A stretch of DNA of 64,000 nucleotides, from NCBI RefSeq assembly GCF_051020955.1, contig NW_027476685.1, forward strand, positions 62,001 through 126,000, in the 5' to 3' direction. The notes below the pieces were generated by a model. The model was not told where the DNA came from, ran no database searches, and worked only from the letters and a program-made list of their open reading frames with translations. The number at the start of each line of letters is the position of its first letter. Position 1 is the first letter of the stretch. The translations under genes were made by a program, and so were the position numbers. Source of the stretch: Megalopta genalis. Its lineage: Eukaryota; Arthropoda; Insecta; Hymenoptera; Halictidae. This document shows positions 1 to 13,489 of this stretch, in pieces.

Positions 1-266
1 ATTCAACTGCAGGCTAATCGAACGAGTTAGCTTCAAATCCATGCGAAATACATGATTTAGCTATAAATCAATGTGATGTAGAAGGTTTAGCTTCAAATCC
101 ATGCGATACACAAGATTTAGCTTCAAATCAATGCGATGTAGAAGGTTTGGCTTCAGATCCATGCGACACAAATGATTTAGCTTCAAATACTTGCGATATA
201 AGTGACATAGCTTGAAAAGCTGTAGGAACAAACGAGGTAGCTTCAATTCCATGCGAGACACATGAT
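1..266. repeat. Direct repeat, copy 1 (identical to 8246-8511)
   Basis: Base-by-base reading shows no difference between 1-266 and 8246-8511, an offset of 8245 bp. The shared stretch includes rare variants such as GCTTGAAAAGC, GGCTAATCGAAC and GCTATAAATC. The first mismatch is at 267 versus 8512. Copy 1 is cut by the window edge and may extend further left. Confidence 0.93.
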
Positions 267-2577
267 TTAGCTTCAAATCAATGCGATGTAGAAGGTTTAG
301 CTTCAAATCCACGCGAAACAAATGACTTAGCTTCAAACACTTGGGGTATAAGTGATATAGCTTCAAATGCAGACTAATAAAACGAGATAGCTTCAAAATC
401 CACCCGATATACATGATTTAGCTTCAAATACTTGCGATATAAGTGATATAGCTTCAAAAGCTGGAGGAACAAACGAGGAAGCTTCAATTCCATGCGAAAC
501 AAATGATTTAACTTCAAATCAATGCGAAGTAGAAGGCTTAGCTTCAGATCCATGCGATACACAAGATTTAGCTTCAAATCAATGCGATGTAGTAGGTTCA
601 GCTTCAAATCCATGCGATATAAGTGATATAGCTTCAAAAGCAGGAGGAACAAACGAGGTAGCTTCAATTCCATGCGAAACAAATGATTTAGCTTCAAATC
701 AATGCGATGTAGAAGGCGTAGCTTCAAATCCATGCGAAACAAATGGTTTAGCTACAAATACTTGTGATATACATTATTTAGCTACAACCGTATGAGAAAA
801 TAACGAGTTAGCTTCAAATCCATGCAAAACAAATGGTTTAGCTACAAATACTTGTGATATACATTAGTTAGCTACAACTGCATGTGAAACGAACGAGTTA
901 GCTTCAAATCCATGCGAAACTCATGATTTAGCTGCAAATCAATGTGATGTAGAAGGTTTAGCTTCAAATCCATGCGATACACATAATTAAACTTCAAATC
1001 AATGCGATGTAGATAGTTTGCTTCAAATCCATGCGATATACAAGATTTAGCTTCAAATCAATGCGATGTAGTAGGTTCAGCTTCAAATCCTTGCGATATA
1101 AGTGATATAGCTTCAAAAGCAGGAGGAACAAACGTGGTAGCTTCAATTCTATGCGAAACAAATGATTTAGCTTCAAATCAATGCGAAGTAGAAGGCGTAG
1201 CATCAAATCCATTCGAAACAAATGGTTTAGCTACAAATACTTGTGATATACATTATTTAGCTACAACTGCATGCGAAACTAACGAGTTAGCTTCAAATCT
1301 ATGCGAAACACACGATTTATCTTCAAATCAATGCGATGTAGAAGGTTTAGCTTCAAATCCATGCGATACACATAATTAAACTTCAAATCAATGCGATGTA
1401 GATAGTTTGCTTCAAATCCATGCGATATACAAGATTTAGCTTCAAATCAATGCGATGTAGTAGGTTCAGCTTCAAATCCTTGCGATATAAGTGATATAGC
1501 TTCAAAAGCAGGAGGAACAAACGAGGTAGCTTCAATTCCATGCGACACAAATGATTTAGCTTCAAATCAATGCGATGTAGAAGGCGTAGATTCAAATCCA
1601 TGCGAAACAAATGTTTTAGCTACAAATACTTGTGATATACATTATTTAGCTACAACCGCATGAGAAAATAACGAGTTAGCTTCAAATCCATGCGAAACAC
1701 ACGATGTATCTTCAAATCAATGCGATATAGAAGGTTTAGCTTCAAATCAATAAGAGGTAGAAGGTTTAGCTTCGAATCAATAGAATATAGTAGGTTTAGC
1801 TTCAAATCAATGCGATGTAGAAGGTTTAGCTTCAAATCCATAAGAAACACATGATTTAGCTTCAAATCAATTCGAAGGACAAGGCTTAGATTCAAATCCA
1901 TGCGAAACAAATGATTTAGCATCAAATGAATGCGAAGTAGAAGGCTTAGCTTCAAATCCATGCAAAACAAATGGTTTAGCTACAAATACTTGTGATATAC
2001 ATTATTTAGCTACAACTGCATGCGAAACGAACGAGTTAGCTTCAAATCCATGCGAAACACATGATTTAGCTGCAAATCAATGTGATGTAGAAGGTTTAGC
2101 TTCAAATCCATGCGATACACATGATTAAGCTTCAAATCAATGCGATGTAGATAGTTTGCTTCAAATCCATGCGATATACAAGATTTAATTTCAAATCAAT
2201 GCGATGTAGTAGGTTCAGCTTCAAATCCATGCGATATAAGTGATATAGCTTCAAAAGCAGGAGGGACAAACGAGGTAGCTTCAATTCTATGCGAAACAAA
2301 TGATTTAGCTTCAAATCAATGCGAAGTAGAAGGCGTAGCATCAAATCCATTCGAAACACATGATTCAGATGCAAATCAATGTGATGTAGAAGGTTTAGCT
2401 TCAAATCCATGCGATACACAAGATTTAGCTTCAAATCAACGCGATGTAGAAGGTTCAGCTTCAAATCCATGCGACACATATGATTTAGCTTCAAATACTT
2501 GCGATATAAGTGATATAGCTTCAAAAGCTGGAGGAACAAACGAGGTGGCTTCAATTCCAAGCGAAACTAATGATTTA

Positions 2578-3385
2578 GCTTCAAATCAATGCGAAGTAGA
2601 AGGCGTAGCATCAAATCCATTCGAAACAAATGGTTTAGCTACAAATACTTGTGATATACATTATTTAGCTACAACTGCATGCGAAACTAACGAGTTAGCT
2701 TCAAATCTATGCGAAACACACGATTTATCTTCAAATCAATGCGATGTAGAAGGTTTAGCATCAAGTCCATGCGATATACAAGATTTAGCTTCAAATGAAT
2801 GCGATGTAGTAGGTTCAGCTTCAAATCCATGCGATATAAGTGATATAGCTTCAAAAGCAGGAGGAACAAACGAGGTAGCTTCAATTCCATGCGACACAAA
2901 TGATTTAGCTTCAAATCAATGCGATGTAGAAGGCGTAGATTCAAATCCATGCGAAACAAATGGTTTAGCTACAAATACTTGTGATATACATTATTTAGCT
3001 ACAACTGCATGCGAAACGAACGAGTTAGCTTCAAATCCATGCGAAACTCATGATTTAGCTGCAAATAAATGTGATGTAGAAGGTTTAGCTTCAAATCCAT
3101 GCGATACACAAGATTAAGCTTCAAATCAATGCGATGTAGATAGTTTGCTTCAAATCCATGCGATATACAAGATTTAGCTTCAAATCAATGCGATGTAGTA
3201 GGTTCAGCTTCAAATCCTTGCGATATAAGTGATATAGCTTCAAAAGCATGAGGAACAAACGTGGTAGCTTCAATTCTATGCGAAACAAATGATTTAGCTT
3301 CAAATCAATGCGAAGTAGAAGGCGCAGCATCAAATCCATTCGAAACAAATGGTTTAGCTACAAATACTTGTGATATACATTATTT
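2578..3385. repeat. Direct repeat, 0.8 kb, copy 1 (partner 5905-6712)
   Basis: Offset is 3327 bp. Both copies carry the same order of tails and the same odd variants (GATATACAAGAT, GCAAATAAATG, CATGAGGAACAAACG) and span a 29-bp marker monomer. Few differences are seen, for example TTCAAATCC versus TCCAAATCC near 3031/6358. Similarity falls off after 3385, where copy 1 reads GAGATACC. Confidence 0.85.
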
Positions 3386-4129
3386 AGATACAACTGCATG
3401 CGAAACAAACGAGATACCTTCAATTCCATGCTATATACATGATTTAGCTTCAAATCAATGCGATGTAGTAGGTTTAGCTTCAAATCCATGCGATTCACAA
3501 AATTTAGCTTCAAATCAATGCGATGTATTAGGTTCAGCTTCAAATCCATTCGACACATATGATTTAGCTTCAAATACTTGCGATAAAAGTGATATAGCTG
3601 CAAAAGCTGTAGGAACAAAAGAGATAGCTTCAATTCCATGCGAGAAACATGATTTAGATTCAAATCAATGCGATGTAGAAGGTTTAGCTTCAAATCCAAG
3701 CGTAACACGTGATTTAGCTTCAAATCAATTCGAAGGACAAGGCTTAGATTCAAATCCATGCGTAACAAATGATTTAGCTTCAAATGAATGCGAACTAGAA
3801 GTATTAGCTTCAAATCCATGCAATACAAATGGTTTAGCTACAAATACTTGTGATATACATTATTTAGCTACAACTGCATGCGAAACGAACGAGTTAGCTT
3901 CAAATCCATGCGAAACTCATGATTTAGCTGCAAATCAATGTGATGTAGAAGGTTTAGCTTCAAATCCATGCGAAACACATGATTAAGCTTCAAATCAATG
4001 CGATGTAGATAGTTTGCTTCAAATCCATGCGATGTACAAGATTTAGCTTCAAATCAATGCGATGTAGTAGGTTCAGCTTCAAATCCTTGCGATATAAGTG
4101 ATATAGCTTCAAAAGCAGGAGGAACAAAC

Positions 4130-4690
4130 GTGGTAGCTTCAATTCTATGCGAAACAAATGATTTAGCTTCAAATCAATGCGAAGTAGAAGGCGTAGCATC
4201 AAATCCATTCGAAACAAATGGTTTAGCTACAAATACTTGTGATATACATTATTTAGCTACAACTGCATGCGAAACTAACGAGTTAGCTTCAAATCTATGC
4301 GAAACACACGATTTATCTTCAAATCAATGCGATGTAGAAGGTTTAGCTTCAAGTCCATGCGATACACAAGATTTAGCTTCAAATGAATGCGATGTAGTAG
4401 GTTCAGCTTCAAATCCATGCGATATAAGTGATATAGCTTCAAAAGCAGGAGGATCAAACGAGGTAGCTTCAATTCCATGCGAAACAAATGATTTAGCTTC
4501 AAATCAATGCGATGTAGAAGACGTAGCTTCAAATCCATGCGATACACAAGATTTAGCTTCAAATGAATGCGATGTAGTAGGTTCAGCTACAAATCCATGC
4601 GACACATATGATTTAGCTTCAAATACTTGCGATATAAGTGATATATCTTCAAAAGCTGTAGGAACAAACGAGGTAGCTTCAAATCCATGC
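4130..4690. repeat. Direct repeat, 0.56 kb, copy 1 (partner 6588-7148)
   Basis: Offset is 2458 bp. The two copies share an unusual run: GAAGACGTAGC, GGTTCAGCTACAAATCC and GATATATCTTCAAAAG. They diverge after about 4690, where copy 1 has CATGATTCAGCTGC and copy 2 has CATGATTTAGCTTC. Part of the same copy (3990-4500) also matches 5729-6240 at an offset of 1739, so three related segments are interleaved. Confidence 0.8.
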
Positions 4691-5904
4691 GAAACACATG
4701 ATTCAGCTGCAAATCAATGCGATGTAGAAGGTTTAGCTTCAAATCCATGCGAAACACATTATTTAGTTGCAAATCAGTGCGAAGTAGACGGCTCGGGTTC
4801 AAATCAATGCGATTCAAATGGTTCATCTTCAAATACTTGTGAAAGACATGATTTAGCTTCAACTGCATGCGAAACACATGATTTAGCTTCAAATCAATGC
4901 GATGTAGAAGGTTTTGCTTCAAATCCACGCAAAACACGTGATTTATCTTCCAATTAATGCGAAGTAGAAGGCTTAGCTTCAAATCCATGCGAAACAAATG
5001 ATTTGGCTTCAAACACTTGGGGTATAAGTGATGTAGATTCAACTGCAGGCAAAACGAACGAGTTAGCTTTAAATCCATGCGAAACACATGATTTAGCTTC
5101 AAACACTTGCGATATAAGTGATGTAGATTCAACTGCAGGCAAAACGAACGAGTTAGCTTCAAATCCATGCGAAACACATGATTTAGCTGCAAATCGATGT
5201 GATGTGGAAGGTTTAGCTTCAAATCCATGCGATACACAAGATTTAGTTTCAAATCAATGCGATGTATTAGGTTTAGCTTCAAATCCATTCGACACATATG
5301 ATTTAGCTTCAAATACTTGCGATATAAGTGATATAGCTTCAAAAGCTGTAGGAACAAAAGAGATAGCTTCAATTCCGTGCGAGAAACATGATTTAGCTTC
5401 AAATCAATGCGATGTAGAAGGTTTAGCTTCAAATCCAAGCGTAACACGTGATTTAGCTTCAAATCAATTCGAAGGACAAGGCTTAGATTCAAATCCATGC
5501 GTAACAAATGATTTAGCTTCAAATGAATGCAAACTAGAAGTATTAGCTTCAAATCCATGCAAAACAAATGGTTTAGCTACAAATACTTGTGATATACATT
5601 ATTTTGCTACAACTGCATGCGAAACGAACGAGTTAGCTTCAAATCCATGCGAAACTCATGATTTAGCTGCAAATCAATGTGATGTAGAAGGTTTAGCTTC
5701 AAATCCATGCGATACACATTATTAAGCTTCAAATCAATGCGATGTAGATAGTTTGCTTCAAATCCATGCGATGTACAAGATTTAGCTTCAAATCAATGCG
5801 ATGTAGTAGGTTCAGCTTCAAATCCTTGCGATATAAGTGATATAGCTTCAAAAGCAGGAGGAACAAACGTGGTAGCTTCAATTCTATGCGAAACAAATGA
5901 TTTA

Positions 5905-6712
5905 GCTTCAAATCAATGCGAAGTAGAAGGCGTAGCATCAAATCCATTCGAAACAAATGGTTTAGCTACAAATACTTGTGATATACATTATTTAGCTACA
6001 ACTGCATGCGAAACTAACGAGTTAGCTTCAAATCTATGCGAAACACACGATTTATCTTCAAATCAATGCGATGTAGAAGGTTTAGCATCAAGTCCATGCG
6101 ATATACAAGATTTAGCTTCAAATGAATGCGATGTAGTAGGTTCAGCTTCAAATCCATGCGATATAAGTGATATAGCTTCAAAAGCAGGAGGAACAAACGA
6201 GGTAGCTTCAATTCCATGCGACACAAATGATTTAGCTTCAAATCAATGCGATGTAGAAGGCGTAGATTCAAATCCATGCGAAACAAATGGTTTAGCTACA
6301 AATACTTGTGATATACATTATTTAGCTACAACTGCATGCGAAACGAACGAGTTAGCTCCAAATCCATGCGAAACTCATGATTTAGCTGCAAATAAATGTG
6401 ATGTAGAAGGTTTAGCTTCAAATCCATGCGATACACAAGATTAAGCTTCAAATCAATGCGATGTAGATAGTTTGCTTCAAATCCATGCGATATACAAGAT
6501 TTAGCTTCAAATCAATGCGATGTAGTAGGTTCAGCTTCAAATCCTTGCGATATAAGTGATATAGCTTCAAAAGCATGAGGAACAAACGTGGTAGCTTCAA
6601 TTCTATGCGAAACAAATGATTTAGCTTCAAATCAATGCGAAGTAGAAGGCGCAGCATCAAATCCATTCGAAACAAATGGTTTAGCTACAAATACTTGTGA
6701 TATACATTATTT
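5905..6712. repeat. Direct repeat, 0.8 kb, copy 2 (partner 2578-3385)
   Basis: This is the partner of 2578-3385 at an offset of 3327 bp, which is 111 monomers minus 3 bases. The three missing bases match the three marker deletions crossed between the copies. Confidence 0.85.
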
Positions 6713-7148
6713 AGCTACAACTGCATGCGAAACTAACGAGTTAGCTTCAAATCTATGCGAAACACACGATTTATCTTCAAATCAATGCGATGTAGAAGGT
6801 TTAGCTTCAAGTCCATGCGATACACAAGATTTAGCTTCAAATGAATGCGATGTAGTAGGTTCAGCTTCAAATCCATGCGATATAAGTGATATAGATTCAA
6901 AAGCAGGAGGAACAAACGAGGTAGCTTCAATTCCATGCGAAACAAATGATTTAGCTTCAAATCAATGCGATGTAGAAGACGTAGCTTCAAATCCATGCGA
7001 TAAACAAGATTTAGCTTCAAATGAATGCGATGTAGTAGGTTCAGCTACAAATCCATGCGACACATATGATTTAGCTTCAAATACTTGCGATATAAGTGAT
7101 ATATCTTCAAAAGCTGTAGGAACAAACGAGGTAGCTTCAAATCCATGC
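6588..7148. repeat. Direct repeat, 0.56 kb, copy 2 (partner 4130-4690)
   Basis: This is the partner of 4130-4690. Together with the 2578/5905 pair it shows that 2.5-7.2 kb was built by overlapping duplications of 0.5-0.9 kb. Confidence 0.8.
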
Positions 7149-8245
7149 GAAACACATGATTTAGCTTCAAATCAATGCGATGTGGAAGGCTTAGCTTCAA
7201 ATCCATGCGATACACAAGATTTAGCTTCAAATCAATGCGATGTAGTAGGTTCAGCTTCAAATCCACGCGAAACAAATGATTTAGCTTCAAACACTTGGGG
7301 TATAAGTGATATAGCTTCAACTGCAGGCGAAACGAACGAGTTAGCTTCAAATCCATACGAAACACATGATTTAGCTGCAAATCAATGTGATGTAGAAGGT
7401 TTAGCTTCAAATCCATGCGATACACAAGATTTAGCTTCAAATCAATGCGATGTAGAAGGTTCAGCTTCAAATCCATGCGACACATATGATTTAGCTTCAA
7501 ATACTTGCGATATAAGTGATATAGCTTGAAAAGCTGGAGGAGCAAACGAGGTTGCTTCAATTCCATGCGAAACACATGATTTAGCTGCAAATCAATGCGA
7601 TGTAGAAGGTTTAGCTTCAAAACAATAAGAGGTAGAAGGTTTAGCTTCAAATCAATAGAATGTAGTAGGTTTAGCTTCAAATCAATGCGATGTAGAAGGT
7701 TTAGCTTCAAATCCATACGAAACACATGATTTAGCTTCAAATCAATTCGAAGGACAAGGCTTAGATTCAAATCCATGCGAAACAAATGATTTAGCTTCAA
7801 ATCAATGCGATGTAGAAGGTTTAGCTTCAAATCCATGCGATACACAAGATTTAGCTTCAAATCAATGCGATGTAGTAGGTTCAGCTTCAAATCCTTACGA
7901 AACACATGATTTAGCTTCAAATAAATGCGAAGTAGAAGGAGTAGCTTCAAATCCATGCAAAACAAATGGTTTAGCTACGAATACTTGTGATACACATTAT
8001 TTAGCTACAACTGCATGCGAAACTAACGAGTTAGCTTCAAATCCATGCGCGACACATGATTTAACTTCTAATCAATGCGATGTAGAAGGTTTAGCTTCAA
8101 ATCCACGCGAAACAAATGATTTAGCTTCAAACACTTGGGGTATAAGTGATATAGCTTCAAATGCAGACTAACCAAACCAGTTAGCTTCAAAATCCACGCG
8201 ATACACATGATTTAGCTTCAAACACTTGCGATATAAGTGATGTAG

Positions 8246-8511
8246 ATTCAACTGCAGGCTAATCGAACGAGTTAGCTTCAAATCCATGCGAAATACATGA
8301 TTTAGCTATAAATCAATGTGATGTAGAAGGTTTAGCTTCAAATCCATGCGATACACAAGATTTAGCTTCAAATCAATGCGATGTAGAAGGTTTGGCTTCA
8401 GATCCATGCGACACAAATGATTTAGCTTCAAATACTTGCGATATAAGTGACATAGCTTGAAAAGCTGTAGGAACAAACGAGGTAGCTTCAATTCCATGCG
8501 AGACACATGAT
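8246..8511. repeat. Direct repeat, copy 2 (identical to 1-266)
   Basis: This is the second copy of the 266-bp identical segment. The rare private variants shared with copy 1 show recent duplication or gene conversion rather than chance similarity of monomers. Confidence 0.93.
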
Positions 8512-11500
8512 GTAGCTTCAAATCAATGCGAAGTAGAAGGCGTAGATTCAAATCCATGCGAAACAAATGGTTTAGCTACAAATACTTGTGATATACATTA
8601 TTTAGCTACAACTGCATGCGGAACTAACGAGTTAGCTTCAAATGAATGCGAAGTAGAAGGCTTAGCTTCAAATCCATGCGATGTAGAAGGTTTAGCTTCA
8701 TATCAATAAGAGGTAGAAGGTTTAGCTTCAAATCAATAGAATATAGTAGGTTTAGCTTCAAATCAGTGCGATGTAGAAGGTTTAGCTTCAAATTCAAGCG
8801 TAACACATGATTTAGCTTCAAATACTTGCGATATAAGTGATATAGCTTCGAATACAGGCGAAACGAACGAGTTAGCTTCAAATCCATGCGAAACACATGA
8901 TTCAGCTGCAAATCAATTCAATGTAGAAGGTTTAGCTTCAAATCCATGAGAAACACATTATTTAGCTGCAAATCAGTGCGAAGTAGAAGGCTCGGGTTCA
9001 AATCAATGAAATTCAAATGGTTCATCTTCAAATACTTGTGAAAGACATGACTTAGATTCAACTGCATGCGAAACACATGATTTAGCTGCAAATCAATGCG
9101 ATGTAGAAGGTTTAGCTTCAAAACAATAAGAGGTAGAAGGTTTAGCTTCAAATCAATAGAATGTAGTAGGTTTAGCTTCAAATCAATGCGATGTAGATGG
9201 TTTAGCTTCAAATCCATGCGATACACAAGATTTAGCTTCAAATCAATGCGATGTAGAAGGTTCAGCTTCAAATCCATGCGACACATATGATTTAGCTTCA
9301 AATACTTGCGATATAAGTGATATAGCTTGAAAAGCTGGAGGAACAAACGAAATTGCTTCAATTCCATGCGAAACACATGATTCAGCTTCAAATCATGCGA
9401 AGAAGAAGGCGTAGCTTCAAATCCATGCAAAACAAATGGTTTAGCTACGAATACCTGTGATATACATTATTTAGCTACAACTGCATGCGAAACTAACGAT
9501 TTAGCTTCAAATCCATGCGAAACACACGATTTATCTTCAAATCAATGCGATGTAGAAGGTTTAGCTTCAAATCAATAAGAGGTAGATGGTTTAGCTTCAA
9601 ATCAATAGAATATAGAAGGTTTAGCTTCAAATAAATGCGAAGTAGAAGGTTTAGCTTCAAATCCATACGACACACATGATTTAGATTCAAATCAATTCGA
9701 AGGACAAGGCTTAGATTCAAAACCATGCGAAACAAATGATTTAGCTTCAAATGAATGCGAAGTAGAAGGCTTGGCTTCAAATCCATGCAAAACAAATGGT
9801 TTAGCTACAAATGCTTGTGATATACATTATTTAGCTACAACTGCTTGCGAAACAAACGAGTTAGCTTCAAATCCATGCTATATACATGCTTTAGCTTCAA
9901 ATCAATGCGATGTAGAAAGTTAAGCTTCAAATCCATGCGATACACAAGATTTAGCTTCAAATCAATGCGATGTAGTAGGTTCAGCTTCAAATCCATGCGA
10001 CACATATGATTTAGCTTCAAATACTTGCGATATAAGGGATATAGCTTCAAAAGCTGTAGGAACAAACGAGGTAGTTTCAATTCCATGCGACACACATGAT
10101 TTAGCTTCAAATCAATGCGATGTAGAAGGTACAGCTTCAAATCCATACGAAACACATGATTTAGTTTCAAATCAATTCGAAGTACAATGCTTAGATTCAA
10201 ATCCATGCGAAACAAATGATTTAGCTTCAAATGAATGCGAAGAAGAAGGCTTGGCTTCAAATCCATGCAAAACAATTGGTTTAACTACAAATACTTGTGA
10301 TAAACATTATATAGCTACAACTGCATGCGAAACAAACGAGTTAACTTCAAATCCATGCGATACACATGATTTAGCTTCAAATCAATGCGATGTAGAAGGT
10401 TTCGCTTCAAATCCATGCGATACACAAGATTTAGCTTCAAATCAATGCGATGTAGAAGGTTTAGCTTCAAATCCATGCGACACATATGATTAAGCTTCAA
10501 ATACTTGCGATATAAGTGATATAGCTTCAAAAGCTGTAGGAACAAAAGAGCTAGCTTCAATTCCATGCGAGACACATGATTTAGCTTCAAATCAATGCGA
10601 TGTAGAAGGTTCAGCTTCAAATCCATACGAAACACATGATTTAGCTTCAAATCAATTCGAAGTACAATGCTTAGATTCAAATCCATGCGTAACAAATGAT
10701 TTAGCTTCAAATGAATGCGAAGTAGAAGGCTTAGCTTCAAATCCATGCAAAACAAATGGTTTAGCTACAAATGCTTGTGATATACATTATTTAGCTACAA
10801 CTGCATGCGAAACAAACAAGTTAGCTTCAAATCCATGCTATATACATGCTTTAGCTTCAAATCAATGCGATGTAGAAGGTTTAGCTTCAAATCCATGCGA
10901 TACACAAGATTTAGCTTCAAATCAATGTGATGTAGTAGGTTCAGCTTCAAATCCATGCGAAACACATGATTTAGCTTCAAATAAATGCGAAGTAGAAGGA
11001 GTAGCTTCAAATCCATGCAAAACAAATGGTTTGGCTACGAATACTTGTGATATACATTATTTTGCTACAACTGCAGGCTAAACGAACGAGTTAGCTTCAA
11101 ATCCATGCGAAACACATGATTTAGCTGCAAATCAATGTGATATAGAAGGTTTAGCTTCAAATACATGCGATACACAAGATTTAGCTTCAAATCAATGCGA
11201 TGTAGAAGGTTTGGCTTCAAATCCATGCGACACATATGGTTTAGCTACAAATACTTGTGATATACATCATTTAGCTACAACTGCATGCGAAACGAACGAG
11301 TTAGCTTCAAATCCATGCGATTCACATGATTTAGCTTCAAATCTATGCGATTCACACGATTTAGCTTCAAATCAATGCGATGTAGAAGGTTTAGCTTCAA
11401 ATCCATGCAAAACACGTGATTTATCTTCCAATTAATGCGAAGTAGAAGGCTTATCTTCAAATCCATGCGAATCAAATGGTGTAGCTTCAAATGAATGCGA

Positions 11501-13360
11501 TGTAGAAGGTTTAGCTTCAAATCCATGCGATACACAAGATTTAGGTTCAAATCAATGCGATGTAGTAGGTTCAGCTTCAAATCCATGCGACACATATGAT
11601 TTTGCTTCAAATACTTGCGATAGAAGTGATTTAGCTTCAAAAGCTGCAGGAACAAACGAGGAAGCTTCAATTCCATGCGAAACAAATGATTTAGCTTCAA
11701 ATCAATGCGAAGTAGAAGGCGTAGCTTCAAATCCATGCGAAACAAATGGTTTAGCTACAAATACTTGTGATATACATTATTTAGCTACAACTGCATGCGA
11801 AACTAACGAGTTAGCGTCAAATGAATGCGAAGTAGAAGGCTTAGCTTCAAATCCATGCGATGTAGAAGGTTTAGCTTCATATCAATAAGAGGTAGAAGGT
11901 TTAGCTTCAAATCAATAGAATATAGTAGGTTTACCTTCAAATCAATGCGATGTAGAAGGTTTAGCTTCAAATCCATACGAAACAAATGATTTAGCTTCAA
12001 ATGAATGGGAAGTAGAAGGCTTGGCTTCAAATCCATGCAAAACAAATGGTTTAGCTACAACTGCATGCGAAACGAACGAGTTAGCTTCAAATCCATGCGA
12101 TTCACATGATTTAGCTTCAAATCAATGCGATGTAGAAGGTTTAGCTTCAAATCCATGCGATACACAAGATTTAGCTTCACATCAATGCGATGTAGTAGGT
12201 TCAGCTTCAAATCCATGCGACACACATGATTTAGCTTCAAATACTAGCGATATAAGTGATGTAGATTCAACTGCAGGCGGAACGAACGAGTTAGCTTCAA
12301 ATCCATGCGAAAAGCATGATTTAGCTGCAAATCATTGCGATGTAGAAGGTTGAGCTTCAAAACAATAAGAGGTAGAAGGTTTAGCTTCAAATCAGTAGAA
12401 TGTAGAAGGTTTAGCTTCAAATCAATGCGATGTAGATGGTTTAGCTTCAAATCAATAGAATGTAGAAGGTTTAGCTTCAAATCAATGCGATGTAGAAGGT
12501 TTAGCTTCAAATCCATACGAAACACATGATTTAGCTTCAAATCAATTCGAAGGACAAGGCTTAGATTCAAATCCATGCAAAACAAATGATTTAGCTTCAA
12601 ATCAATGGGATGTAGAAGGTTTAGCTTCAAATCCATGCGATATACAAGATTTAGCTTCAAATCAATGCGATGTAGTAGGTTCAGCTTCAAATCCATGCGG
12701 CACATATGATTAAGCTTCAAATACTTGCGATATAAGTGACATAGTTTCAAATGGAGGCGAAACGAACGAGTTAGCTTCAAATCCATGCGAGACCACATGA
12801 TTTAGCTTCTAATCAATGCGATGTAGAAGGTTTAGCTTCAAATCCACGCGAAACAAATGATTTAGCTTCAAACACTTGGGGTATAAGTGATATAGCTTCA
12901 AATGCAGACTAATCAAACGAGTTAGCTTCAAAATCCACGCGATACACATGATTTAGCTACAAATACTTGCGATATAAGTGATGTAGGTTCAACTGCAGGC
13001 GAAACGAACGAGTTAGCTTCAAATCCATGCGATACACATGATTTAGCTTCAAATCAATGCGATGAAGAAGGTTTAGCTTCAAATCCATGCGAAACAAATG
13101 ATTTAGCTGCAAATCAATGTGATGTAGAAGGTTTAGCTTCAAAACAATAAGAGGTAGAAGGTTTAGCTTCAAATCAATAGTATGTAGAAGGTTTAGCTTC
13201 AAGTCAATGCGATGTAGAAGGTTTAACTTCAAATCCATACGAAACACATGATTTAGCTACAAATCAATTCGAAGGACAAGGCTTAGATTCAAATCCATGC
13301 GAAACAAGTTGTTCAGCTATAATACTTGTGATGTACATTATTTAGCTACAACTGCATGCG
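8246..13360. repeat. Array block rich in stop-bearing H/I monomers
   Basis: Regular 30-bp array with repeated use of an H-I pair: a tail with AATAAGAGGTAG followed by a tail with AATAGAATRTAG. Examples start near 8701, 9121, 9571, 11881, 12361 and 13146. H and I have lost the TGCGA core and put TAA and TAG into the otherwise open + frame. A 31-bp unit with an extra base (GAGACCACATG) lies near 12789. Another 31-bp unit type, TTCAAAATCC after GACTAATC or GACTAACC, lies near 8190 and 12930. No gene is seen. Confidence 0.85.
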
Positions 13361-13489
13361 AAACTAACGAGTTAGCTTCAAATCCATGCGAAACACACGA
13401 TTTATCTTCAAATCCATGCGATGTAGAAGGTTTAGCTTCAAATCAATAAGAGGTAGATAGTTTAGCTTCAAATCAATAGAATATAGAAG

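Larger units (their letters stand above)
1..8245. repeat. Higher-order repeat block with 29-bp phase-shift monomers
   Basis: Seven copies of a 29-bp monomer carrying AGATAGTTTG-CTTC (one base lost from the usual GTAGAAGGTTTAGCTTC) lie at about 1011, 1400, 2149, 3138, 4007, 5746 and 6465. The intervals are 389, 749, 989, 869, 1739 and 719 bp, each equal to 30n-1. So the seven mark homologous points of irregular higher-order repeats that grew by whole monomers. The sequence around each marker is nearly the same: an ATTAA-type monomer before it and a C-D-A run after it. Long near-identical segments inside the block are listed separately. Confidence 0.9.

Noticed and set aside
1861..1884. CENP-B box in type E monomers (TTCGAAGGACAAGGC)
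   Set aside because: TTCG and the central A fit, but the required CGGG is AGGC; too weak for a call.
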